DNA from: Rhodospirillaceae bacterium
GTDB taxonomy: Bacteria; Pseudomonadota; Alphaproteobacteria; Dongiales; Dongiaceae
Direction of reading: 5' to 3'
Assembly: GCA_016712715.1 (NCBI GenBank)
Contig: JADJQM010000003.1
Location: 124,001 to 188,000 of the forward strand
Length of the DNA stretch: 64,000 nt
Position 1 is the first letter of the stretch, and each line of letters starts with the position of its first letter. The notes below the pieces were generated by a model, which ran no database searches, had not been told where the DNA came from, and worked only from the letters and a program-made list of their open reading frames with translations. A program made the position numbers and the translations under genes. Positions 24,462-33,443 of this stretch are shown here, in pieces.

Positions 24462-25622
24462 TCAGTCTGCGACGGTGCACAATCTCGTTGGCAACGTTCG
24501 CCCTGAAATCGAGGGAATCCTCGTTACTGTAGCAGCGCTCCGCAGCAGGGACGGGATGACTCGCGCTACAGCCATGATGGCCACCTGCCCGACATCGTGA
24601 AGCATACCAGCTGAAAGGATGCCCGCACGTGCGACTTGCGGGCCAATCTCCGCACGCATCCGGCGATGGTAGACTTCCGCGGCCTCACCAATGAGGCAGG
24701 CCTCTGATGCAGCAAATGCCGTATGCAAAGCGATCGACATGCCATCGCCAGTGAAGGATGGCGTCACCGCCAGCTGATCACCGAGGCGGAAGAAGGCACT
24801 GTTGTCACAGTTGTTCGGATGGTGAACGAACCCAAAGGGGATGCGCGAGATGGCCAGCGGGCGCTCCAGTTCCTCGACAGCACCCATCAGCCGGTCGCGC
24901 AATTGGAGGGTCTCCAGTTTCAGGCTTGCGATGAGACTCATCCAATCCTGACCAGCCTCGTCGAAACGCTTGCGTCGCATCAACAGACAAAGATTGGCGA
25001 GGTCGCCCTCGACCATCTGCAAGCCTGCATAGCCGCCACGGAACAGGATGATTTCAACCTGCTCCCGCAGGGCATCGACCTGATCCGGCGCCAAACGGAG
25101 ATAGGTTTTCAACCCGATCAGGTCGTTCGGCCTTGCGGATGACCTGCGCCCAGCCCCACGGATTTCATGCTTGCCACAGGCGAGGAACAGCGCCTCGGGG
25201 CGCACTTCTCCGATCTCATCCACAACAAGTCGCATTTCCCCCGTCAGATCAATTTCCCGAATGACATGACCCCGTATCACTTCGGCACCGTGGCTGGTAG
25301 CCAGCTCCAGCAGCGCCTCGTCCAGCACATGACGCGACAAGCTCATGCCGCGGAACGGCAAGTCAGCACCAATGGCATGCTTCCGATGCAAAAGCCGAAC
25401 GCGATCGATCGGAATAGCGCCGAGTTTCGCAAGATCGAGGCCCAACTCGGAAAGATAGTGTTGAGCCTCGTAGCTCAGGAACTCCCCGCATACTTTGTGC
25501 TTGGCACTTCGTTCACGTTCGATCACGCAGACGGCCCTTCCGGCCCGCGCCAGAAGGCAGGCAGCCGCGGCCCCGGCCAGGCCGCCGCCCGCGATGACCA
25601 ATGGCTTCCGGGTCGCCCTCAT
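24462..25622 (-). CDS. FAD-dependent oxidoreductase (geranylgeranyl-reductase/hydroxylase-like)
   Basis: A 386-residue flavoprotein with the dinucleotide site IAGGGLAGAAAACLLARAGR, an ERE motif, KVCGEFLSYEA, and a second FAD motif RLGDQLAVTPSFTGDGMSIA near residue 280. The family includes geranylgeranyl reductases and aromatic hydroxylases. Similar genes follow type III PKS and methyltransferase genes in many alphaproteobacteria, where they are thought to hydroxylate or oxidise the polyketide ring, as SrsC does in Streptomyces. Its start overlaps the methyltransferase stop by four bases. Third gene of the operon. Confidence 0.87.
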   Translation of the reverse strand: MRATRKPLVIAGGGLAGAAAACLLARAGRAVCVIERERSAKHKVCGEFLSYEAQHYLSELGLDLAKLGAIPIDRVRLLHRKHAIGADLPFRGMSLSRHVLDEALLELATSHGAEVIRGHVIREIDLTGEMRLVVDEIGEVRPEALFLACGKHEIRGAGRRSSARPNDLIGLKTYLRLAPDQVDALREQVEIILFRGGYAGLQMVEGDLANLCLLMRRKRFDEAGQDWMSLIASLKLETLQLRDRLMGAVEELERPLAISRIPFGFVHHPNNCDNSAFFRLGDQLAVTPSFTGDGMSIALHTAFAASEACLIGEAAEVYHRRMRAEIGPQVARAGILSAGMLHDVGQVAIMAVARVIPSLLRSAATVTRIPSISGRTLPTRLCTVAD

Positions 25623-26341
25623 TGCCCTCTCGAAGAATGATCGAGTTTCATTCTACTCACGCAATAGCGGAACGGCATGTGCCAGCGAATTGTCGCTGAT
25701 ACACCGGCTAGCCTCAGGAACGCCTCCCAATCCCCGCGACGGAAGCTGCGAGCGATCGAGACCGGACCATCGTGGCGCACGAATCGATGCCAGCCAGCGA
25801 TCCCAGCCATCAACCGGAAAATGTGATATGGGGCAGGATGCCGATGAAGGTCGTTGATGAACCATCCGCCGATCGACTGACCTTCCAGCAAACGCAAGAA
25901 CGAGACCACCTCGTCATTCGACAGGTGATGCGTCAGGAGCGAGCAGATGATGAAGTCGAACTGCGGCGACGCCGGCAACGCAAACACATCGCCTGTTCGG
26001 TAGTCGATCTGCATATGGGACGGCGTTGCCCGCTTCGCAGCGGCTACGCTCAGCGGATTGAGATCGACACCCACCAATTCGGCCTTCAAGCCGCGCCGTT
26101 GGCACATTTCCCAGATGGCTCGCAGCATATCGCCCTGGCCGAAACCGACGTCGAGAACCGTGATGGCACTCCCGGCTGGGAGCGGGCGGAGCGCTGCAGC
26201 CAGCCAGGACAAAGTCGGCTGCTTCGCCATCGTGAGGCGATTGACGGTCGCAAGATCTGCTAGGCAGGCCGCGAAATCATCGGCCGTAACGATCTCGGTA
26301 TCCATAAGCTCCGGGAGCGTGCTGCGCTGGGCAAAGTCCAT
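25619..26341 (-). CDS. Class I SAM-dependent methyltransferase
   Basis: A 240-residue methyltransferase with SAM motif I VLDVGFGQGDMLRAIWE, acidic motif II LVGVDLNPLSVAAA, and motif IV FDFIICSLLTHHLSNDEV. The N-terminus MDFAQRSTLPELMDTEIVTA is typical of the type III PKS-associated group. It lies six bases after the PKS stop and overlaps the flavoprotein start. It probably methylates oxygen or carbon of the polyketide; the exact site cannot be told. Confidence 0.88.
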   Translation of the reverse strand: MDFAQRSTLPELMDTEIVTADDFAACLADLATVNRLTMAKQPTLSWLAAALRPLPAGSAITVLDVGFGQGDMLRAIWEMCQRRGLKAELVGVDLNPLSVAAAKRATPSHMQIDYRTGDVFALPASPQFDFIICSLLTHHLSNDEVVSFLRLLEGQSIGGWFINDLHRHPAPYHIFRLMAGIAGWHRFVRHDGPVSIARSFRRGDWEAFLRLAGVSATIRWHMPFRYCVSRMKLDHSSRGQ

Positions 26342-26347
26342 GGCCGG

Positions 26348-27460
26348 TCATGCCGCGAGGGAAAATCGGGCCGTCTCCGCCACCATGCCGGGGCCGAAGG
26401 CCATGGCCATGCCACGAGACAGAGAGCTTGCCTGGAGTTTTGGCTTGCGCAGCATCCGCTCCAGCACGAACATGATGGTGGCCGAGGACATGTTGCCATA
26501 GTCACGCAACACGGCGCGCGAATGGTCAAGCGCGTCCGCGGCCAGCGACAACCCATGCTCGACAGCATCAAGAATGCTCTTACCGCCGGCATGAACGGCC
26601 CAGAGGTCGACCGCCTGGGTTCCCTCCCCGCGCAACAGTCCATCAGGCCCTTCGCGCCCCATTTCCTGGCGCAAGGACTGGCTGATCCGCTTCGGAACCT
26701 CACCTGACAGATACATGTCGAAACCCTGATCGCCAATCTGCCAAGTAATGAGATTCGCCGTTTCCGGAATGATGACCGATCTGAAATCCTCAAGCGCGAT
26801 GCCGCTCTCTTCGCTGGATATCAGGGCAGCAGCGCAGCCATCCCCAAACAAGAGAAAAGACAGCATGGCTTCGAGATCGTCTGTCTCCTGAAGATGCAGC
26901 GTGCAAAGTTCAAGGTTGACCACAAGGATGCGCGCCATGGGTTCGGAGCGAATGATGTGATGTGCCGCGCGCAATGCGGGGATCGCCGCGGAGCAACCCA
27001 TGAAGCCGATCATCTGTCGCTCAACATTGATTGAGAGTCCCAACCGATGCGCCAGTTGCAGATCGAGGCCCGGCGCGCTGAAGCCGGTGCAGGATGCGAC
27101 GATGAGATGGGTTATGCCCGCCATTTTCCGGTCGAGCATCAGGCCATCGATCGCCTGCCCAGCCAAAGCCAGCGCGTCCGGCGCATAGCGCTCCATACGC
27201 CGCGCCGTGGTGGGGAAATTGCCGTGTTCATAGAACCGCACGCCATCGACTGCCGTGAGAACGTCGCTCCCAACCGGCAGGAATGAATAGCGGTGAGATA
27301 TCCCGCTGCGCCGAGCAGCACGATCGAACAAGCGGATACGATCCAGGTTCCCCAGCATATGGCGGGCGTGGGCGAGAAAGCCCTCGTGGACATCATGGGG
27401 TGGCACCGCGATACCGATGCGATTGATGTGAGCTTTGGCGACTGTCTTCATATTTGTCAC
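26348..27460 (-). CDS. Type III polyketide synthase
   Basis: A 370-residue chalcone-synthase-superfamily enzyme. It condenses an acyl-CoA starter with malonyl-CoA units. The catalytic triad is visible: Cys156 in IGFMGCSAAIPALR, His290 in WAVHAGGKSIL, and Asn323 in YGNMSSATIMFVLERML. The C-terminal GPGxx loop reads AFGPGMVAETARFSL. Start MTNMK at 27460, or MKTVAK three codons later. First gene of an operon with methyltransferase and flavoprotein, the arrangement used for methylated and hydroxylated phenolic lipids or quinones. Starter chain length and product cannot be derived from sequence. Confidence 0.95.
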   Translation of the reverse strand: MTNMKTVAKAHINRIGIAVPPHDVHEGFLAHARHMLGNLDRIRLFDRAARRSGISHRYSFLPVGSDVLTAVDGVRFYEHGNFPTTARRMERYAPDALALAGQAIDGLMLDRKMAGITHLIVASCTGFSAPGLDLQLAHRLGLSINVERQMIGFMGCSAAIPALRAAHHIIRSEPMARILVVNLELCTLHLQETDDLEAMLSFLLFGDGCAAALISSEESGIALEDFRSVIIPETANLITWQIGDQGFDMYLSGEVPKRISQSLRQEMGREGPDGLLRGEGTQAVDLWAVHAGGKSILDAVEHGLSLAADALDHSRAVLRDYGNMSSATIMFVLERMLRKPKLQASSLSRGMAMAFGPGMVAETARFSLAA

Positions 27461-27585
27461 GGCTGTCTCTGCTTTCTGGCCAATACTGACTGTTCGATCT
27501 GAGCGACTGGCGCTCGTCCGAGCCCAATCTTGGGGTGGGACTCCGGTTTCGCGCGCTACACGTAGCTGACAATCAATGGCTGCCG

Positions 27586-27601
27586 AGTGAAATGGTTCAC
27601 T
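27586..27601. promoter_or_regulatory. TTCAC/GTGAA dyad, site 3
   Basis: AGTGAA (27586-27591), ATGG, TTCACT (27596-27601): a perfect six-base inverted repeat between the divergent PKS and DUF1330 genes. The segment TTCACTTTACG also resembles TTCACTTTGCG of site 1 read on the minus strand. Confidence 0.5.
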
Positions 27602-27659
27602 TTACGATCGCACCATCACATATTAGCTCTGATGGCAGCCACATCACGGAGAAGAACAG

Positions 27660-27950
27660 ATGCCCGCCTATTGTATCGTCTACGAGCATATTGACGATCC
27701 AGCGCTATTCGAGATCTATCGGTCACAGGTCATGCCGACGATCAATGCCTTTGGGGGCAAGTTCCTTGTCCGCGGTGGCAAGTTTACCACCCTGGAAGGC
27801 GAAATGCCGTTCGAACGGATTGCCATGCTGGAGTTTCCCAGCCGCCAAATTGCCGAGGATTGGTATAACTCACCGGAATACCAGCGAATTTTGCCCTACC
27901 GTCTCAAATCAACGCGCTGCCAGTTCATTGTTGTCGATGGGGTGGACTGA
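27660..27950 (+). CDS. DUF1330 family protein
   Basis: A 96-residue dimeric alpha/beta-barrel (ferredoxin-like) protein: MPAYCIVYEHIDDPALFEIY, FLVRGGKFTTLEGE, RIAMLEFPSRQIAEDWYNSP and EYQRILPYRLKSTRCQFIVV. The His-Glu-containing core is typical of DUF1330, a fold shared with monooxygenases and cyclases of polyketides. It is divergent from the type III PKS with about 200 bases between, so it may act on the same pathway, but this is inference. Its last 42 bases overlap the convergent MFS gene. Confidence 0.88.
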   Translation: MPAYCIVYEHIDDPALFEIYRSQVMPTINAFGGKFLVRGGKFTTLEGEMPFERIAMLEFPSRQIAEDWYNSPEYQRILPYRLKSTRCQFIVVDGVD

Positions 27951-29120
27951 TGCGGAGCCCGACATCTGGCGCTTGAGCAGCAGAGCCACCAGCAACGCTG
28001 CGAACCAGAGCGTGGCCGTTGCCGCGAAGGAGACGGTCCGGAACCCGGCTAGCGTGTAGACGGTGCCGAAAATGGCGCCGCCAAGGCCCACGGCGACATA
28101 GGTGATGAACGAGAAGAGCCCCATTGCGGTGCTGCGCGCCGCCGGCGGCGCCGTGCTGATAAAGGAGACCAGCACGTTCATGCAGACATGGTTGGCAAGG
28201 CCCCAGACGAAGGGGAACAGGAACACCGACCAGATCGCCAACATGGCAAAGGGCAGGATCACGTAATTGAGGCCGACCGCGAACAGCGACAGCGCCATGA
28301 CCCGGACTGGACCCAGCCGATCCAGCCAGGAATTGCACAGAATGGCGGAACCGAAACCAATGCCGTAGGAACAGGCAACCACACCACCCAGCCAGGCACC
28401 GGCCTGGTGTAGGTTGCGCACATGATCGCCGATGAAAGTATAGGTCTGATAGAAGCCGATCATGTAGGCAAAAGTCGCGATCAGGCAGAGCTTCATCCCC
28501 GGCACGCTGAACACCTGCGAATAGGAAATGCGCTCCGACGCGATGGTGCCGCTGCCGCGTGGAACAAGGCCGACCACGGCCACCATGACCATGCTGACCA
28601 TGGAAATGAGGCCGAATGTGCTGCGCCAATCGAGGAGGTCGGCCAGGAAGGCAGCGAGTGGAATGCCGCCAACCATGGCAACGGACCAGCCGAAGATCAC
28701 CTTGCCGATGGCGCGCGAACGCATCTCGGGTGCCGACAATTCCGCGGCAAGGCCATAGGTCGCCGGCAGGATGATCCCTGCCGAGAGTCCGGTCACGAAT
28801 TGCCCAGCCACCAGAACACGCCAATCCCAGGCGAGGCCGCAAAGTGCGAGACCCAGCGCCATGACGGCAAAGGCGAGTTGAATCGCCAATGCCTTGCGCC
28901 ACTGACCGAGCCGAGGGGCGGCCAACAACGCCGCCAACGCAACGCCAACGCCGTAGGCGCCGGTTGCAAAGCCGATCTCCCGCGGCGATGCGTGCAAAGC
29001 GGCTGCGATGTCCGGCAGCAGGGGCGAGAGCATCAGGGCTTGGATTCCAACCGCGGCGATCCCGCACATCAAGATCAACAGGCTGCCGCTGGAGGATTGG
29101 ATCACATTGTTACTGGACAT
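27909..29120 (-). CDS. MFS transporter, drug/metabolite efflux type
   Basis: A 403-residue protein with twelve hydrophobic segments. The N-terminal half has PLLPDIAAALHASPREIGFA and the helix-4 motif GQFVTGLSAGIILPATYGL. The loop after helix 5 is DLLDWRSTFGLISMVSMV. The profile fits the DHA1 efflux group. It is divergent from an Lrp-type regulator, which may control it, and lies beside the type III PKS region, so it could export that product. The C-terminus overlaps DUF1330 on the other strand by 42 bases. Confidence 0.9.
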   Translation of the reverse strand: MSSNNVIQSSSGSLLILMCGIAAVGIQALMLSPLLPDIAAALHASPREIGFATGAYGVGVALAALLAAPRLGQWRKALAIQLAFAVMALGLALCGLAWDWRVLVAGQFVTGLSAGIILPATYGLAAELSAPEMRSRAIGKVIFGWSVAMVGGIPLAAFLADLLDWRSTFGLISMVSMVMVAVVGLVPRGSGTIASERISYSQVFSVPGMKLCLIATFAYMIGFYQTYTFIGDHVRNLHQAGAWLGGVVACSYGIGFGSAILCNSWLDRLGPVRVMALSLFAVGLNYVILPFAMLAIWSVFLFPFVWGLANHVCMNVLVSFISTAPPAARSTAMGLFSFITYVAVGLGGAIFGTVYTLAGFRTVSFAATATLWFAALLVALLLKRQMSGSASVHPIDNNELAAR

Positions 29121-29225
29121 GAAACTAACTATGTTTTGTCAATTTATACAATTGCCGTACTATGTTATAATCTCACTTACAATAGGCAAATTTCTTACTC
29201 TAACGCCATTCGAAAAGCCGAGCTC

Positions 29226-29678
29226 ATGGACGCCACCGACCGAAAATTGTTAGGCCTGCTCGCCGACGATGCCACCATCGCATATCGCGATTTGGGCGAG
29301 AAGTTGGGCCTCTCCGCCCCCTCCGTCTTCGAGCGGGTCAAGAAACTAAAGGCGCAGGGAGTCATCAAGCAGACCACCATCGCCATCGACGGCGAGGCGA
29401 TCGGCCGGCCGCTCATGGCCTTCGTCCATGTCATGACCGAAGGTTGGGGCAAGACGCCGGAAATGATGGCCCTCGAGACCGATCCACGGGTGGAAGAAAT
29501 CCATGCCGTGGCCGGCGACACCTGCATGATCCTGAAGGTCCGTTGCGAAGGAACCCGCGCGCTGGAGCAGTTGCTGAAGGCCATCTATGACATTCCCGGC
29601 GTCAAGGAGACTCGCTCCTACATCGCGCTCAACACCTATCTTGAACGCAATGTGCGGGTGGAACTGGCCTCAGGCTGA
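29226..29678 (+). CDS. Lrp/AsnC family transcriptional regulator
   Basis: A 150-residue regulator; ATG 29226 (MDATDRKLLGLLADDATIAY) is the normal Lrp start, although the frame is open far upstream. The HTH reads RDLGEKLGLSAPSVFERVKK, followed by the ligand-sensing RAM domain (FVHVMTEGWGKTPEMMALE, VEEIHAVAGDTCMILKVRC, VKETRSYIALNTYLERN). The AT-rich gap of about 105 bases before it, shared with the divergent MFS gene, is a likely binding region. Amino acid sensing is usual for the family; ligand unknown. Confidence 0.92.
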   Translation: MDATDRKLLGLLADDATIAYRDLGEKLGLSAPSVFERVKKLKAQGVIKQTTIAIDGEAIGRPLMAFVHVMTEGWGKTPEMMALETDPRVEEIHAVAGDTCMILKVRCEGTRALEQLLKAIYDIPGVKETRSYIALNTYLERNVRVELASG

Positions 29679-29689
29679 ACAGTTCCCGC

Positions 29690-30481
29690 TCAGTACATCC
29701 GGCCTTTGCCGCTCGGGCCCTTGTATTCCTGGATCGAGTTGCCGCCATCGACCACCAGCATCTGCCCGGTGACATAGGATGCGTCGCGGCTGGCAAGGAA
29801 CGCTGCCACGGCCGCAACCTCGTCGGGTCGGCCCGGACGCTTCGCCGGCGTATGATTGCCGGCGACAATCTCGGATTTTGCGGATGAACCTGTCTGGATC
29901 CAGCCTGGCGCCACCGCATTCACCGTGATGCCCTTGTCGGCGACTTCGATCGCGAGTGCGCGCGTCAGGCCCACCATGGCGGCCTTGGCGGCAGAATAGC
30001 CGGCGCTACGCGGGTTGGTCACCAGCGGCCCGGTGACCGAGGCGATGTTGACAATGCGGCCATATTTCCGCCGCAGCATCTGCGGCAGCACGGCGCGGCT
30101 GACATGAAAACATGTGTTGAGGTTGATATCCATGGTGCGCAGCCAGTCTTCGACAGCGATCTCGTGGAAGAGGCGCGCCCGTTCGCGCTTGCCGGTCTGG
30201 ATCATGCCGGCATTGTTGACCAGGATGTCGATCCTGCCGAGCCCGGTATTCACACCCTTCACGAGTTGCGCGACCGCTTCGGCGTCGGTGAGGTCGGCAA
30301 TGAGCGCCAGATGCTGGTCTGCACCGCCCATGTCCTTGAGCCGGGATTTGATGCGGTTGGTGGTTGACGTTATCGCCACCCGAGCACCTGCCGCCGCCAG
30401 TGCCTGGGCGATGGCAAAGCCGATCCCATCTGGGCTGCCCGCCCCGGTCACCAGGGCCACCTGGCCGGTCAATGTCGTCAT
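29690..30481 (-). CDS. SDR family oxidoreductase (FabG-like)
   Basis: A 263-residue SDR starting at ATG 30481 (MTTLTGQVALVTGAGSPDGI). It has the TGxxxGIG cofactor loop in a slightly expanded form (TGAGSPDGIGFAIA), NNAG, a Ser in NIASVTGPLV, YSAAK, and a C-terminal TGQMLVVDGGNSIQE typical of FabG-like enzymes. The charged ending (EYKGPSGKGRMY) is uncommon. It ends 11 bases from the convergent Lrp gene. Substrate unknown. Confidence 0.9.
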   Translation of the reverse strand: MTTLTGQVALVTGAGSPDGIGFAIAQALAAAGARVAITSTTNRIKSRLKDMGGADQHLALIADLTDAEAVAQLVKGVNTGLGRIDILVNNAGMIQTGKRERARLFHEIAVEDWLRTMDINLNTCFHVSRAVLPQMLRRKYGRIVNIASVTGPLVTNPRSAGYSAAKAAMVGLTRALAIEVADKGITVNAVAPGWIQTGSSAKSEIVAGNHTPAKRPGRPDEVAAVAAFLASRDASYVTGQMLVVDGGNSIQEYKGPSGKGRMY

Positions 30482-30795
30482 TCCTGCGTCCTCTGCTGGC
30501 ATGTGCGGCAGCGGAGACTAGCGCGGCACCTTTTCAATTGACAGTCCGTCGCGCCAGTCCTACCAAACGATCGATTGCTGGGCGCATGTTGGCCCCGGCC
30601 TATGTCAGGAACTGTCACATGAACCGGGCACAATCCACCGCCGCAGAGCCTCCCAGTACGCGCTCAACTGGCGCGGCGCGGACCATCACAGGCCCGGACT
30701 CATCCGCAAGCACAGGCTGCCACTAACCATCTGAGCCTGTTGCTGCCGATGCCTTCGGGTGGAACGTCACCATTCGTTTACCTTCGGAGGCCGGC

Positions 30796-31878
30796 ATGAT
30801 CACCGCTTATGTCCACCAAGAGGACGTCCTCACCAAGATCGTCGTGAGCGGGCTCGCAACACGTCCCGTCGTGACCGACCTGCCCGCCGCCGAGATGCTA
30901 CCGAGCCGCCTGCAGGATGCCGCCGACCATGCCGCCGAGACCTTGCCGCGCGATGCCGTCTGGGTCGATCTCCTGGAGCCCACCCCGACTGAAATCCAGG
31001 CGGTCGAGACTGCCTTCGCCATCGAGGTGCCAACACGCGAAGAAATGCATGAGATCGAGGCCAGCAGTCGCCTCTACAGCGAAGAAGGCAGTTTGGTGAT
31101 GACGGTTCCCGTCTTGCACAAGGCCGCGACCGAGCATCCGGAGAGCGGCGCGGTCACCTTCATCCTCACGCCGACCGCCTTGATCACCGTGCGGTTTGTC
31201 GACCCCCTGCCCTTCGCGGTCTTTGCGCGGCGCGCCCTGCGTCACCCCAACATTGCAACCGGCGCGCAGCCGATTCTTCTCGGCCTGCTCGAAGGTATTG
31301 CTGACCGCCTCGCCGATATCCTGGAACTGGCCGCAGCTGATATGGAGCAAGTCTCGCGCGACATTTTCTCCAAGCAAACCGGTGCCATAGGTTCACGGTC
31401 GCAGAACAAGGGTCGCGGCGCACATAAGAGCAGCAGCCTCCAGGATGTGTTGCGGCGTATTGGTCGCAACGGCGATCTTGCCACCAAGGCACGGGACAGC
31501 CTGCTCGGCCTCAGCCGCGTCGTATTGTTTCTCAACGCGCAGAACAACATGAAGAAGGACGTCAAGACGCGCGTCAAAACACTGTCGCGCGACGTCGCTT
31601 CGATCGCCGATCACGCGACCTTCCTCGCCGGAAAGATCAACTTCCTGCTGGACGCGACGTTGGGCCTCATCAATATCGAGCAGAACGCCATTATCAAGAT
31701 CTTTACGGTGGCGGCCGTGGCCTTTCTGCCGCCCACCTTGATTGCCAGCATCTACGGCATGAATTTCGAGCATATGCCGGAACTGTCCTGGGATTACGGC
31801 TATCTCGTCGCCATCGGCCTGATGGTGCTCTCGGCCGTCCTGCCCTTCTGGTATTTTCGTAAACGCGGCTGGCTCTGA
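30796..31878 (+). CDS. corA: CorA family divalent-cation transporter
   Basis: A 360-residue protein with a cytoplasmic alpha/beta N-terminus (WVDLLEPTPTEIQAVETAF, PTREEMHEIEASSRLYSEEG), a long helical stalk (residues ~170-290), and two C-terminal membrane helices separated by the selectivity motif YGMNFEHMPEL. The basic end is YFRKRGWL. It takes up magnesium or related metals as a pentamer. A stretch rich in Ser/Lys/Gly near residue 200 (SRSQNKGRGAHKSSS) is an insertion relative to short CorA forms. GGAGG precedes the ATG. Confidence 0.94.
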   Translation: MITAYVHQEDVLTKIVVSGLATRPVVTDLPAAEMLPSRLQDAADHAAETLPRDAVWVDLLEPTPTEIQAVETAFAIEVPTREEMHEIEASSRLYSEEGSLVMTVPVLHKAATEHPESGAVTFILTPTALITVRFVDPLPFAVFARRALRHPNIATGAQPILLGLLEGIADRLADILELAAADMEQVSRDIFSKQTGAIGSRSQNKGRGAHKSSSLQDVLRRIGRNGDLATKARDSLLGLSRVVLFLNAQNNMKKDVKTRVKTLSRDVASIADHATFLAGKINFLLDATLGLINIEQNAIIKIFTVAAVAFLPPTLIASIYGMNFEHMPELSWDYGYLVAIGLMVLSAVLPFWYFRKRGWL

Positions 31879-32048
31879 GTTAACCTCCTCGCCAGGCATT
31901 TGACGCCTTCGCTGCATTGCGGCAGCGCAACAGCCCATTGCGCCTCAAGGGGTTAAGCCCGCCTCTTGCTAATCCCCCTGGGCAGTCGTTATCAATGGCG
32001 CCTCTTTGGCCCGTCGCGGCCGCAGCAGAAGGACAGAGTGCACGCATC

Positions 32049-33412
32049 ATGGAATTATCGGAAGCCGGCCTGCCGAAGGCGCAGGTCGAGGCGATGACAA
32101 AGCGAGAGACTGACCGCTACATCCAGTCCAACCCGATTTCACAGCAGCTGGGCGAGGCAGCCCGCGCCAACTGGATCAAGGGTGTGCCGCATCATTGGAT
32201 GCTGGATTGGTCGACTCCTTCCCTCTCTTTGTCGCCGATGCCAAAGGTGCGACACTCACCGACGCCGACGGCCACACCTATGACGATTTCTGCCTGGGTG
32301 ATACCGGGTCGATGTTCGGCCATTCACCGGAACCGGTCGCCAAGGCCATCGCCGCGCAGGCATCCCACGGCCTCACCTATATGTTGCCGACGGAAGACAT
32401 CATTGCCGTTGGCCGGCTGCTTGAACAGATGTTCGGCCTGCCGCAATGGCAAGTGACGACGACGGCGACGGATGCCAACCGCTTCGTCATTCGCTGGTGC
32501 CGTGCCATCACCAAGCGCACCAAGGTGCTGGTTTTCCACGGCGCCTATCATGGCGCGGTCGACGACACCTTCGTGCGCCTGAAGAATGGCAAAGCCATTC
32601 ACCGGCCGGGCCTCATCGGCCAGGTCTATGACCTCACCACACATACCAAGGTGGTCGAGTTCAACGATGTGGCGGCGCTGGAAGCGGCCCTCAAGGAACG
32701 CGACGTCGCCTGTGTCATCACAGAGCCAGCCCTCACCAATATCGGCATGGTGCTGCCACAGTCGGGTTTCCTCGATGCCCTGCAGAAGCTTTGCCGCAAG
32801 ACCGAAACCCTGCTGGTAATCGACGAAACGCATACGATCTCGACTGGCTATGGCGGCTACACCCGCACCCATGATCTGAAGCCGGATTTTCTCACCTTGG
32901 GAAAGCCCGTCGCCGGCGGCTTACCGACGGCCGTCTTTGGCTGTACAGCCGAAATAGCCGCCCGCATGCGCGTCGCGGAACAGGAGGCGGGATCGGGCTA
33001 TAGCGGCATGGGCACGACGCTGTCCGCCAACGCCCTCCAGTTCAAGGCGATGCGCGCCAATCTTGAGCATGTCATGACGCCGGCAGCCTATGATCACATG
33101 TTGCCGCTGTCAGAAAAACTTGCCCGTGGCATCGAAGCGGAAATCCGCAAGCGGGATATCCCCTGGCATGTCTCCAATGTCGGTGCGCGCGCCGAGTTTG
33201 TCTGCGCGCCAAATCGGCCGCGCAACGGGACCGAAGCACAGGCCGCCATGCATGGTCCGGTGGAACTCGCTGTCCATCTCTATCTACTCAACCGAGGTCT
33301 TTTGATCGCGCCCTTCCACAACATGACGCTGGTCAGTCCCGTGACGACGCCGGCGCAAGTGGATCGGTTGGTCGCGACGATCGGCCAATGTCTGGACGAA
33401 TTGGCTGCCTGA
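32049..33412 (+). CDS. Class III aminotransferase, GSAM-like (one-base frameshift)
   Basis: A PLP enzyme of about 454 residues after repair. The N-terminus (MELSEAGLPKAQVEAMTKRE, then GEAARANWIKGVPHHWMLDW) and the rest (FPLFVADAKGATLTDADGHT, VFHGAYHGAVDDTF, LLVIDETHTISTGYGG) lie in different frames. The PLP-binding lysine is in LTLGKPVAGGLPTAVFG. The shift is at ACTCCT 32214-32219, where one extra C restores STPFPLF. The downstream part could start at ATG 32195 but would lack the N-terminal segment. It is followed by a glutamine-synthetase-like gene after 31 bases, suggesting an amine or polyamine degradation pair. Substrate unknown. Confidence 0.88.
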
Positions 33413-33443
33413 TCTGGCGCCGTTCTAAATTTTGGGGGTTTCT

